Shown here piece by piece: positions 1 to 6,363 of a stretch of 8,230 bases of DNA. Position 1 is the first letter of the stretch. Every line of letters starts with the position of its first letter. The translations under genes and the position numbers were made by a program. Source of the stretch: Allobosea sp. (GTDB taxonomy: Bacteria; Pseudomonadota; Alphaproteobacteria; Rhizobiales; Beijerinckiaceae); assembly GCA_021732895.1 (NCBI GenBank), contig JAKFWE010000077.1:1-8230 (forward strand), written 5' to 3'. A model generated the notes under the pieces. That model was not told the origin of the DNA. It worked only from the letters and a program-made list of their open reading frames with translations, and ran no database searches.

Positions 1-75
1 CTGATGAAGGACGAGGAGGGCCATATCGACTTCCTCGAGACGCAGCTCGAACTGATCGGCCGGATCGGCCTCTAG
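1..75 (+). CDS. bfr: Bacterioferritin, 3' end (partial; ends at an in-frame TAG)
   Basis: This is the C-terminal end of bacterioferritin, the 24-subunit haem-containing iron-storage ferritin of the cytoplasm. The 5' part lies outside the window. Frame 1 reads L-M-K-D-E-E-G-H-I-D-F-L-E-T-Q-L-E-L-I. This matches the last ferroxidase helix of Bfr, and the E-x-H pair (residues 6 and 8 of the visible part) supplies di-iron ligands in the family. Under the standard code the protein stops at TAG 73-75, right after I-G-L. Normal Bfr proteins carry about 10-15 more residues, and these are present in the same frame up to TGA 118-120. The missing tail lies in the short C-terminal helix region, not in the active site, so the truncated product could still work. 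Family assignment is firm from the short stretch; the meaning of the TAG is uncertain. Confidence 0.85.
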   Translation: MMKDEEGHIDFLETQLELIGRIGL

Positions 76-120
76 CTCTACACCCAGAAGCATGTCGGCC
101 ATCTCGACGAGAGCGACTGA
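73..120 (+). other. In-frame TAG and conserved-looking C-terminal tail of bacterioferritin
   Basis: After TAG 73-75 the same frame continues L-Y-T-Q-K-H-V-G-H-L-D-E-S-D and then stops at TGA 118-120. The L-Y-T-Q-K-H segment is what I expect at the end of alphaproteobacterial Bfr. E. coli Bfr, from memory, reads G-L-Q-N-Y-L-Q here, which puts the TAG opposite a Gln; Glu is also common there. One base change from CAG or GAG would make this TAG. The base after the stop is C, a context in which UAG terminates relatively poorly. It could be a sense or readthrough codon, a recent nonsense mutation, or an error in the sequence. Confidence 0.7.
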
Positions 121-168
121 GGCCGGCTGGAGGACGCCGGACCCGCAGCCGGTCAGGGTCGGGAGATC

Positions 169-290
169 GCGCCTCGGGGCCAGGTTCCCATGTCTATCGG
201 GGGGGCCTGGTGGAGCTGAGGGGAATCGAACCCCTGACCTCTGCAGTGCGATTGCAGCGCTCTCCCATCTGAGCTACAGCCCCGAGGCGC
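169..290. repeat. 12-bp inverted repeat flanking and overlapping the tRNA-Ala
   Basis: GCGCCTCGGGGC at 169-180 on the plus strand is repeated exactly on the minus strand at 290-279. The second arm is the tRNA leader plus tRNA nucleotides 1-5. In the tRNA precursor the two arms are complementary, so the 3' trailer could pair with the leader and the 5' acceptor strand. The remainder of the 121-207 spacer holds no gene; it includes a run of seven G at 199-205. Confidence 0.75.
208..283 (-). tRNA. tRNA-Ala, anticodon CGC (CCA encoded)
   Basis: The minus strand folds as a complete 76-nt tRNA. The acceptor stem is GGGGCTG with CAGCTCC, and it contains the G3:U70 pair that identifies alanine tRNAs. 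The D-arm is GCTC...GAGC, the anticodon stem CTGCA/TGCAG, the loop ATCGCAC with anticodon CGC, the variable loop AGGTC, and the T-arm AGGGG-TTCGAAT-CCCCT. The discriminator base is A (complement of 211) and CCA is genome-encoded (complement of 208-210). It decodes GCG. It lies alone between bfr and the yggT gene and reads against both. It is not an amber suppressor, which would need anticodon CTA. Confidence 0.97.
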
Positions 291-295
291 TGGCC

Positions 296-324
296 TTCTA
301 GGCTTTGCGTCGCGTGGATGTCAA
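296..324 (-). promoter_or_regulatory. Probable promoter of the tRNA-Ala gene
   Basis: On the minus strand a perfect -35 TTGACA (complement of 319-324) is followed after 17 bases by CTAGAA (complement of 296-301) as -10. Transcription would begin near 289-290, leaving a leader of only about 6-7 bases before the mature tRNA 5' end at 283. Position and orientation fit the tRNA. The -10 is only a partial match to consensus, as is usual in alphaproteobacteria. Confidence 0.6.
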
Positions 325-397
325 TCGCTTCCGGCGCGCCGGAGCGCGGCGCGGACGCAGCCGCGCCGTCCGTTCAACGACGACAAGAGGAGTGCCG

Positions 398-688
398 ATG
401 CGCGCCGTGCTCGATGTGGTGATGCTCGCCCTGAACATCTACACGTGGATTCTGATCGCCTCGGCCGTGCTGAGCTGGCTGATCGCCTTCAACGTCGTCA
501 ACACGCGCAACCAGTTCGTCGCCGGCGTATGGGATTTCCTCTATCGCGTCACCGAGCCGGCGCTGCGGCCGATCCGCAACCTGCTGCCCAATCTCGGCGG
601 CATCGACATTTCGCCGATCATCCTGCTGCTGATCATCTTCTTCATCGAGCGGCTGATCGTCTATTACCTCTATCCGCTGGCCGTCTGA
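398..688 (+). CDS. YggT family integral membrane protein
   Basis: The 96-residue product belongs to the YggT family, small inner-membrane proteins of poorly defined role, linked in some bacteria to osmotic tolerance and in cyanobacteria and plastids to membrane organisation. Two hydrophobic segments are visible, at about residues 4-31 and 72-93. Between them is the family signature V-T-E-P-A-L-R-P-I-R (51-60), followed by N-L-G-G-I-D-I-S-P-I (65-74). The ATG at 398 is chosen because AAGAGGAG (385-392) sits 5 bases upstream and the hydrophobic helix begins straight after it. A longer reading from a TTG at 305 has an Arg-rich, non-conserved extension and is rejected. The carbonic anhydrase follows 56 bp downstream on the same strand and may be co-transcribed. 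Many alphaproteobacteria pair YggT with a DUF167 gene instead, which is not present here. Confidence 0.93.
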   Translation: MRAVLDVVMLALNIYTWILIASAVLSWLIAFNVVNTRNQFVAGVWDFLYRVTEPALRPIRNLLPNLGGIDISPIILLLIIFFIERLIVYYLYPLAV

Positions 689-744
689 GGCCGCCGCCGC
701 AGCGCACAATTTCCTTGACGAAGCCCCATTCATCCCGTCCCTGA

Positions 745-1464
745 ATGGCCATGGACAGTCCGATCCCGCCCTTCCCCTCGCGCCTGACCGAAGGCTACCG
801 CGCCTTCCTCGACGACCGGTTCGACCGCGAGAAGACCCGTTACGAGGAACTGGCGCAGAGCGGCCAGACGCCGAAGATCATGCTGATCGGCTGCTGCGAT
901 TCGCGCGTCTCGCCCGAGACGATCTTCGATGCGCGCCCGGGCGAGATGTTCGTCGCCCGCAACGTCGCCAATCTCGTGCCGCCGTTTTCGCCGGACGACC
1001 AGTTGCACGGCACCTCGGCTGCGCTCGAATACGCCGTGCAGGCCCTCAGGGTCGAACATATCGTCGTGCTCGGCCATGGCCGCTGCGGCGGCATCCGCGC
1101 CTTCGCCGACGACGGCCAGGGGCCGCTCTCGCCGGGCGATTTCATCGGCAAGTGGATCACCCTGATCGGCCCAGCCGCGCAGCGCACCGGCGGGCGCGGA
1201 CGCAACGAGGATCTCGACGGCTATGTCGAGCGTCTGGCCTTCGCGTCGATCCAGCAGTCGCTGGACAATCTGCGGACCTTCCCCTGCGTCCAGATTTTGG
1301 AGAGCAAGGGCCGGCTTCACCTGCACGGGGCCTATTTCGCCGTCGCCACCGGCGTGCTGATGCTGCTCGACCCCGCCACCGGCCAGTTCGTCCCGGCCGT
1401 CGGCGAAATGCCGCGCCGGGTCCAGACCATCCGCTGCAGCGGGATCGGCGACCAGCCCGGCTGA
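745..1464 (+). CDS. Beta-class carbonic anhydrase
   Basis: This 239-residue zinc enzyme interconverts CO2 and bicarbonate in the cytoplasm, supplying bicarbonate to carboxylases and helping pH balance. The beta-class active site is complete: C-C-D-S-R at residues 50-54, where Cys50 binds zinc and Asp52/Arg54 form the catalytic dyad, and H-G-R-C at 111-114, where His111 and Cys114 are the other zinc ligands. A-R-N-V-A-N (71-76) and the G-T-S-A-A-L-E-Y segment (89-96) are also typical. The length matches the family. Two starts are possible, ATG 745 and ATG 751 (Met3); neither has a clear Shine-Dalgarno sequence, so the exact N-terminus is uncertain. A TTGACG at 715-720 could be a -35 element, but no convincing -10 follows it. 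The gene lies between yggT and the cold-shock gene, all on the plus strand. Confidence 0.96.
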   Translation: MAMDSPIPPFPSRLTEGYRAFLDDRFDREKTRYEELAQSGQTPKIMLIGCCDSRVSPETIFDARPGEMFVARNVANLVPPFSPDDQLHGTSAALEYAVQALRVEHIVVLGHGRCGGIRAFADDGQGPLSPGDFIGKWITLIGPAAQRTGGRGRNEDLDGYVERLAFASIQQSLDNLRTFPCVQILESKGRLHLHGAYFAVATGVLMLLDPATGQFVPAVGEMPRRVQTIRCSGIGDQPG

Positions 1465-1491
1465 AGGACGCAAAATTGCTGTCGGCCCCCG

Positions 1492-1520
1492 ATGACGGCG
1501 GATGCGGTCTGCGCTAGGTT
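1492..1520 (+). promoter_or_regulatory. Possible promoter of the cold-shock-domain gene
   Basis: In the 88-bp gap after the carbonic anhydrase gene, ATGACG (1492-1497) and, 17 bases on, TAGGTT (1515-1520, within GCTAGGTT) resemble a loose alphaproteobacterial -35/-10 pair. Transcription would start about 25 bases before ATG 1553. The match is weak and rests on position as much as sequence. Confidence 0.3.
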
Positions 1521-1552
1521 GTCGGTTCCCGATCACTGCATCCTGAAGCTCC

Positions 1553-1867
1553 ATGTTCGACCGTCGCAAGCCTCCCGCCGCCCAGCCTTTCGTCACCCAC
1601 GAAAACATCGAAGCCAGGGTCAAATGGTTCGACCCCGAGAAGGGCTTCGGCTTCGCCTCGCCGTCCGACGGTTCGGGCGATGTTTTCCTCCACGTCTCGG
1701 CGCTCGGCCCGCTCGACCAGCAGTCGCTCCTGCCCGGCGCCACGATCATCGCCGATCTCGGCGAGGGACGACGCGGCCTGCAGGTCGTCGCCGTGCACGA
1801 GATCGACGCCTCGACCGCCGCGCCGGCCGCGCCGCGTGGCGGCGACCGTTCGCCCCGGCCCTTCTAG
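1553..1867 (+). CDS. Cold-shock-domain protein, N-terminal half (first CSD, ends at in-frame TAG)
   Basis: This encodes 104 residues with one cold-shock domain (about 20-85), an OB-fold that binds single-stranded RNA and DNA. RNP1 is K-G-F-G-F-A (30-35) and RNP2 is D-V-F-L-H-V-S (43-49). After the domain comes an Ala/Pro/Arg-rich linker that stops abruptly at TAG 1865-1867. The same frame then continues through a Gly/Asp/Arg linker into a second complete CSD ending at 2164. The two together (204 codons with the TAG as codon 105) have the CSD-linker-CSD plan well known in alphaproteobacterial double cold-shock proteins. It is best viewed as one gene carrying an amber codon. The ATG at 1553 has only a weak GAAG (1545-1548) upstream, but it fits the short N-terminal tail seen in such proteins. 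A truncated single-CSD product could still bind RNA. Confidence 0.85.
   Translation: MFDRRKPPAAQPFVTHENIEARVKWFDPEKGFGFASPSDGSGDVFLHVSALGPLDQQSLLPGATIIADLGEGRRGLQVVAVHEIDASTAAPAAPRGGDRSPRPF
1865..1867 (+). other. In-frame TAG splitting the double cold-shock gene
   Basis: TAG at codon 105 of the 204-codon frame falls in the linker between the two CSDs. The frame continues P-R-P-P-R-E-D-F-G-G-G-Y, a Gly/Arg-rich linker, into CSD2 without another stop or frameshift. CAG, GAG or AAG would each become TAG by one base change. The local context TTC-TAG-CCG shares the hexamer TCTAGC with the bfr TAG (CTC-TAG-CTC), and both are followed by C. Confidence 0.85.
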
Positions 1868-1951
1868 CCGCGCCCGCCGCGCGAGGATTTCGGCGGCGGC
1901 TACAATGACCGCGGCGATCGCGGCGGCTATGGCGATCGACCGGGCCCGGCC

Positions 1952-2164
1952 ATGGACGGCCCCCATGACGGCGCGGTGAAGTTCTTCAACACGGAGCGCG
2001 GATTCGGCTTCATCGCGCCCGATCAGGGCGGACCCGACGTGTTCCTGCACGTCTCGTCGCTCAGCCGCAGCGGGCTGCAGCCGCCGATGGACGGGCAGCG
2101 CGTGCGCTTCTCGATTCGCGCCGGCAAGAAGGGGCCGGAAGCGGCCGATATCAGCTTCGTCTGA
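1952..2164 (+). CDS. Cold-shock-domain protein, C-terminal half (second CSD)
   Basis: This holds 70 residues from an internal ATG and contains a complete second cold-shock domain. In the numbering of the joined frame, RNP1 is R-G-F-G-F (149-153) and RNP2 is D-V-F-L-H-V-S (162-168). It lies exactly in frame with the first half (399 bases from ATG 1553, or 133 codons). The stretch 1868-1951 between the halves codes for a linker with D-R-G-D-R-G-G-Y-type repeats, like RGG RNA-binding tails. There is no Shine-Dalgarno sequence before ATG 1952, so independent translation looks poor. Readthrough of TAG 1865-1867, or coupled reinitiation, would be needed to make it. As a stand-alone product it would be a normal-sized CspA-like protein, so separate expression cannot be excluded. 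It ends in TGA, 21 bp from the convergent MOSC gene. Confidence 0.8.
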   Translation: MDGPHDGAVKFFNTERGFGFIAPDQGGPDVFLHVSSLSRSGLQPPMDGQRVRFSIRAGKKGPEAADISFV

Positions 2165-2185
2165 CGGCCATAAGCGGGCCGCGCC

Positions 2186-2728
2186 TCAGACCCGGTCCAA
2201 TACGCGGTGGGGCAATGCCGGCAGGACGACGTCGATCGCGTCGCCCGGCCTGACCGCCCCGCCAGCGACCACGACGGCCATGACCCCCGCCTTTCGGATC
2301 AGCGCGCCGTCGGGCGCGCGGCCGAGCACGGCCGCCATCAGGCCGGGCCGGAAGGCGTCGAGCTGCCAGCACGGATTGCGCAGTCCGGTCACCACGATCC
2401 GGGCGCTCGCGCCCAGGCGCAGTTCAGCGCCGGCCGGCAGGCCGAGAAGGTCGAGGCCGCGCGTCGCGATGTTTTCGCCGAGATCGCCCGGCGCGATCGA
2501 AAAGCCGGCCTGCGCCAGTTCGCCGAACAGCTCCTCGTGAATGAGATGGACCTGGCGCAGGTTGGGCTGCGCCGGATCGGCTGCGACCCGTGAGCGATGC
2601 TTCACGGTCTCTCCGCAATGCGCGTCGCCCTCGACGCCGAGGCCCGCCAGCAGGCGGATCACCGGCAGGGTCGGCTTGCTGAACGCATGGGTCGCGCTCC
2701 GGCTGACGGCGGCGACGAGTGCGGGCAC
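2186..2728 (-). CDS. MOSC domain-containing protein
   Basis: This is a 180-residue MOSC-domain protein of the stand-alone, YiiM-like type. MOSC domains are relatives of the molybdenum-cofactor sulfurase C-terminus, and stand-alone members are thought to carry Moco or sulfur and to detoxify N-hydroxylated compounds. Visible features are G-V-E-G-D-A-H (31-37), K-H-R-S-R-V (43-48), Q-V-H-L-I-H (59-64), G-E-N-I (84-87) and G-L-R-N-P-C (115-120), whose Cys120 is the conserved cysteine proposed to bind the cofactor. The C-terminal R-K-A-G-V-M and R-P-G-D segments are also typical. The start is GTG at 2728, supported by AAGGAG (2739-2744) 10 bases upstream and by the match of the N-terminus (A-V-S-R-S...F-S-K-P) to the family. 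A tandem repeat lies directly upstream of the ribosome-binding site. The true substrate is unknown. Confidence 0.92.
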   Translation of the reverse strand: MPALVAAVSRSATHAFSKPTLPVIRLLAGLGVEGDAHCGETVKHRSRVAADPAQPNLRQVHLIHEELFGELAQAGFSIAPGDLGENIATRGLDLLGLPAGAELRLGASARIVVTGLRNPCWQLDAFRPGLMAAVLGRAPDGALIRKAGVMAVVVAGGAVRPGDAIDVVLPALPHRVLDRV

Positions 2729-2748
2729 GGCGATACGACTCCTTGGTC

Positions 2749-2809
2749 GGCAGTCTCGGGTCCGGCAGTCTCGGGTCCGGCAGTTTCGGGTCCGGCAGCC
2801 TCGGCTGCC
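2749..2809. repeat. 15-bp tandem repeat (three units plus a hairpin-forming fourth)
   Basis: Units GGCAGTCTCGGGTCC at 2749-2763 and 2764-2778 are identical, and 2779-2793 differs at one base. A diverged fourth unit at 2794-2809 reads GGCAGC-CTCG-GCTGCC, a perfect 6-bp stem with a four-base loop. The array fills part of the 141-bp gap between the MOSC start and the hemP stop, ending 5 bp upstream of the MOSC Shine-Dalgarno sequence. It would be transcribed as leader of the MOSC mRNA or as trailer of hemP. The remaining gap (2810-2869) shows no gene. Confidence 0.88.
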
Positions 2810-2869
2810 GCGAAGGGCTTCGCCGGGGCTTCTGGCATGGCGGCGCCCGGCTGGCGAGCCCTGCCGAGC

Positions 2870-3055
2870 TCACTTCGTCAGGATCAACCGGTCGCGCGCC
2901 GTGATCCGCAGGCGGTAGGCCTCGCCCATGTGAAGCAGCACGACCTCGCGGCCGGCGCCGAGGATTTGCCGCAGATCGACAACCGGGACATCGCCCTCGC
3001 CCTTTGAAGCAGCGACCGGACTGTCTGCGGGGTGGGGCGGAGCCGGCTTCGTCAT
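2870..3055 (-). CDS. hemP: Hemin uptake protein HemP
   Basis: This 61-residue protein is of the HemP (HmuP) family. These are small cytoplasmic proteins encoded near haem-uptake genes; in rhizobia and Bradyrhizobium the homologue HmuP acts as a co-activator of haem-receptor transcription. The recognisable part is the C-terminal half: D-L-R-Q-I-L-G (27-33), G-R-E-V-V-L-L-H (35-42), G-E-A-Y-R-L-R (44-50) and L-I-L-T-K at the end. The N-terminal 20 residues are Pro/Ala-rich and variable. ATG 3055 has no clear Shine-Dalgarno sequence, and a start further in is not obvious. It may be on the same transcript as the MOSC gene 141 bp downstream. No haem receptor or TonB gene is in the window. The AT-rich segment upstream is the likely control region. 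Confidence 0.9.
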   Translation of the reverse strand: MTKPAPPHPADSPVAASKGEGDVPVVDLRQILGAGREVVLLHMGEAYRLRITARDRLILTK

Positions 3056-3165
3056 CTGGCGTTCAGCGATTGAATCTAATCTTGGAACTCAGGATGAATT
3101 ACAGGTCATATCCTTCCAGATTTGACTTACTAGAAATATAAATCCATGGGATCATGACTTTAATG
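3056..3165. promoter_or_regulatory. AT-rich intergenic segment, probable hemP control region
   Basis: Between hemP (minus) and the small secreted-protein gene (plus), the bases at 3061-3160 are only about 36% G+C, in a window that is otherwise clearly GC-rich. This is the only such stretch. It carries A/T tracts such as TAGAAATATAAAT (3131-3143) and a dyad TGA-N8-TCA (3095-3108). Haem-uptake genes in this group are controlled by iron regulators such as Irr and RirA, so operator sites are expected here. I do not find a full match to either box. No promoter hexamers can be assigned with confidence. Confidence 0.45.
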
Positions 3166-3192
3166 CCTACGACGGCCTCATGCTTGTGGTCA

Positions 3193-3251
3193 AGGTTGAA
3201 ATCCCGGGGCCGCCGCTTTCCCCGCGAGAAACCGGCCCCGGCTTTGAACCT
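3193..3251. repeat. Large imperfect palindrome (17 bp paired, 20-base loop)
   Basis: CCGGGGCCG (3204-3212) pairs perfectly with CGGCCCCGG (3233-3241). The stem continues outward through AAA/TTT (3199-3201 with 3243-3245) after a small bulge, then AGGTT/AACCT (3193-3197 with 3247-3251) after one G-G mismatch. The loop is 3213-3232. There is no T-run on either side, so it is not an ordinary terminator. It lies 74 bp upstream of ATG 3325, and could be a leader structure of that mRNA or a copy of a dispersed palindromic repeat. Confidence 0.75.
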
Positions 3252-3324
3252 CTCCGGCCGTTCGCGCGACCAACGGTCATGGGAGCGAATGCCTCGCCCC
3301 CGAACCGAGCCCGGAGATCACATC

Positions 3325-3609
3325 ATGACCTCGATCAGGACCGCCTGCGCCGTCACCCTCGCCGCCCTCGTTCTCGCCACGACGCTCGCCGCCACCGCCG
3401 AAGCCCGTCCGCGGCATCGCGGCATGCATTGGGGCGTCGGCGCCGGCATCGCGGCGCTGGCCGTCGGCGGGCTGATCGCAGCCGGTTCGGGCGCCTATGC
3501 CGCCCCCGCCTATGGTTACGACGAGCCCATCCGCCGCTGCGACATGGTCGAGCGCGTCAACCGCTACGGCGAGGTCGTCGGCTACCGAAAGGTCTGCTCG
3601 CTCTACTGA
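3325..3609 (+). CDS. Small secreted protein of unknown function
   Basis: The product has 94 residues. I do not recognise a named family, though small exported proteins of this style are common in Hyphomicrobiales. It starts with a clear Sec signal peptide: basic start, hydrophobic core (about 8-23), and A-x-A cleavage site at 25-27 before R-P-R-H-R. The mature part has a Gly/Ala-rich hydrophobic segment (37-62, G-V-G-A-G-I-A-A-L-A-V-G-G style) that could sit in a membrane like a glycine zipper. A conserved-looking C-terminus follows, with two cysteines (72 and 91) flanking R-V-N-R-Y-G-E-V-V-G-Y-R-K-V, possibly disulphide-linked in the periplasm. ATG 3325 is chosen because GGAG (3313-3316) precedes it by 8 bases and the signal peptide begins there. 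The reading from 3154 adds an unlikely Arg-rich tail. It is monocistronic between divergent hemP and the convergent aminotransferase operon. Confidence 0.8.
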   Translation: MTSIRTACAVTLAALVLATTLAATAEARPRHRGMHWGVGAGIAALAVGGLIAAGSGAYAAPAYGYDEPIRRCDMVERVNRYGEVVGYRKVCSLY

Positions 3610-3695
3610 GCCGCACGCCAGTGCCGACGGGTCCGGGCCGGCCTCCCGCTTCCTGCGAGGGGCCGGACGGCGTCCTGGCGCGTCGATGGCGCCAT

Positions 3696-3723
3696 AACGA
3701 GAAGGGGCCGGCGAACCGGCCCC
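3696..3723 (-). terminator. Stem-loop terminator of the aminotransferase operon
   Basis: Read on the minus strand, GGGGCCGG-TTCG-CCGGCCCC (3723-3704) forms a perfect 8-bp GC stem with a UUCG loop, followed by the T-rich TTCTCGTT. It begins 28 bases after the aminotransferase stop codon at 3751. The tail is not a pure T-run, so termination is likely but not certain. It may also slow plus-strand transcription from the secreted-protein gene, whose stop is at 3609. Confidence 0.78.
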
Positions 3724-3750
3724 TGCCCCATGTTGATCGGCGTGCGCGCC

Positions 3751-5201
<1,451 letters not shown>

Positions 5202-5205
<4 letters not shown>

Positions 5206-6206
5206 GCTGCGAGGCTCCTCTGGGGCTCGTTACGGGCCTCGAGGCCCTTGCGATATTCGGTGTAGGCGGCGAGCAGCATGTCCTCGTCGCGATGCAGCGG
5301 CCTCCAGCCGAGTTCGCGCTTGGCCTTGCTCGTGTCGAGAATGCAGATCTCGTCGGCGATCATGTACTGCTCCGGGTCCATGATCGGCAGGTTGATCGCA
5401 TCGAGCGTGTTGAGCGCGAACTTGACCAGCGGCGCCGGCGTCGGCAGCAGGATCGACTTCGAGCCGGCATGCCTGATCAGGTCGCCGAGCAGCTTGCGCA
5501 CCGGCGGCGGATCATCCGAGCCGAGGTTGTAGGCGCTGTTGGGGAAGTCCGCCTTCCAGGCCGCGACGCAGGCGCTGGCGCAGTCGAACACCGAGATGAA
5601 CTGATATGGGTTCCGCCCGCCGCCGATCATCGGAACCGGCAGGTTGAGGTCGATCAGCCTGAACAGCTTCACGAGAATGCCGAGGCGGCCGGGGCCGATG
5701 ATCAGGCGCGGGCGGAAGATCGGGATCTGGAAACCCCTGTCGCGATAGGTCTGCGCGAGCGTCTCGGTGGCGAGCTTGCTCTCGCCGTATTCGCCGAGCG
5801 GGTTGGCCGGATGGGTCTCGTCCTGCGGGACGGTGACCGAGTGGCCGTAGATCATGTCCGTGGTGAAGTGGACCAGCTTGTTGGCGCCCGCCTTCTCCAT
5901 CCAGTTCAGGATGTTGACCGTGCCGTGATAGTTCACCGGCCAGAAGAAGTCGTGGCGCTCCTTGCGGGTGACGATCGGGCTCAGCATCTTGGCCGAGAGG
6001 TTGTAGACGAGGTCGTCCTGCGCCAGCGGGATCGAGGCGACGCTTTCGGCATGGGTCACGTCGATGCGCTGGAACGGCACCCGCCCGTAATGGGCGTGGT
6101 CGCTCTTGGCGATGTCGGCGACGAGCACCTCCTCGCCCTTGGCCGAAAGATCGGCCGCCAGATGCGAGCCGACGAAACCGTCGCCGCCAATGATGATGTG
6201 CTTCAT
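5202..6206 (-). CDS. NAD-dependent epimerase/dehydratase (extended SDR)
   Basis: This 334-residue extended short-chain dehydrogenase/reductase is of the nucleotide-sugar epimerase/dehydratase type. The Rossmann nucleotide-binding loop is G-G-D-G-F-V-G (7-13). D-I (31-32) at the end of the second strand favours NAD(H). The catalytic residues are Thr115/Thr116 in F-T-T-D-M-I-Y-G and Tyr140/Lys144 in Y-G-E-S-K. R-P-R-L-I-I-G-P-G (about 175-183) is the usual substrate-domain turn, and E-L-G-W-R-P near the end (about residues 303-308) is a standard family mark. No transmembrane anchor is seen. ATG 6206 has only a distant AAGG upstream, so the start rests on the Rossmann N-terminus. Its stop overlaps the aminotransferase start by ATGA, implying tight coupling. 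Likely reaction: oxidation, reduction or epimerisation of a sugar moiety; the substrate is unknown. Confidence 0.93.
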
Positions 6207-6237
6207 GGTCGAAATGCCGCCTTGCTGGAGGGGGGTG

Positions 6238-6354
6238 TCAGCGCTGAGCGCCGGGATGGCGGGGCTGGGCGCGCGCCGGGACCGCGATCGGTTTCGGCGC
6301 GGGCGGATCGAGCAACGCGCCGAGGCGCAGGAAAAGGCGGGCGAGCTTGTCCAT
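6238..6354 (-). CDS. Candidate 38-residue small protein
   Basis: Between the SMR-like transporter stop and the epimerase start lies an ORF of 38 codons from ATG 6354 to TGA. It is preceded by GAGGAG (6360-6365), which overlaps the transporter stop codon, with only 5 bases between it and the ATG. That is the strongest ribosome-binding site of the operon. The product starts M-D-K-L-A-R-L-F-L-R-L-G-A-L-L-D, which would form an amphipathic basic helix, followed by a Pro/Ala/Arg-rich tail. I do not recognise it. It fills most of the otherwise unexplained 157-bp gap in a tightly packed operon. It may be a real small subunit or membrane-peripheral partner, or a leader ORF coupling translation. Confidence 0.5.
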   Translation of the reverse strand: MDKLARLFLRLGALLDPPAPKPIAVPARAQPRHPGAQR

Positions 6355-6363
6355 GGCGGCTCC

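Noticed and set aside
208..283. tRNA-Ala as a phage or island attachment site
   Set aside because: No direct repeat of the tRNA 3' end and no integrase are seen in the window. The 12-bp repeat is inverted and involves the 5' end.
305..397. N-terminal extension of the YggT protein from TTG 305
   Set aside because: The extension is Arg-rich and unlike the family. A strong Shine-Dalgarno sequence precedes the internal ATG 398.
730..1749. Long minus-strand ORF of 339 codons opposite the carbonic anhydrase and cold-shock genes
   Set aside because: It is the complement of two well-supported genes with strong motifs. Its product is Arg/Ala/Asp-rich, has no recognisable domain and arises from high-GC codon bias.
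1865..1867. Pyrrolysine decoding of TAG
   Set aside because: The TAG sits in a linker, not in a methylamine methyltransferase, and no pyl gene is in the window. If TAG is sense here, Gln or Glu is more natural.
2794..2809. GC hairpin as a hemP terminator
   Set aside because: No T-run follows on the minus strand, and it is better explained as a diverged unit of the tandem repeat.
3095..3108. TGA-N8-TCA dyad as a RirA iron-responsive operator
   Set aside because: The described RirA motif has nine bases between TGA and TCA. This has eight and lacks the flanking pattern, so it is only noted.
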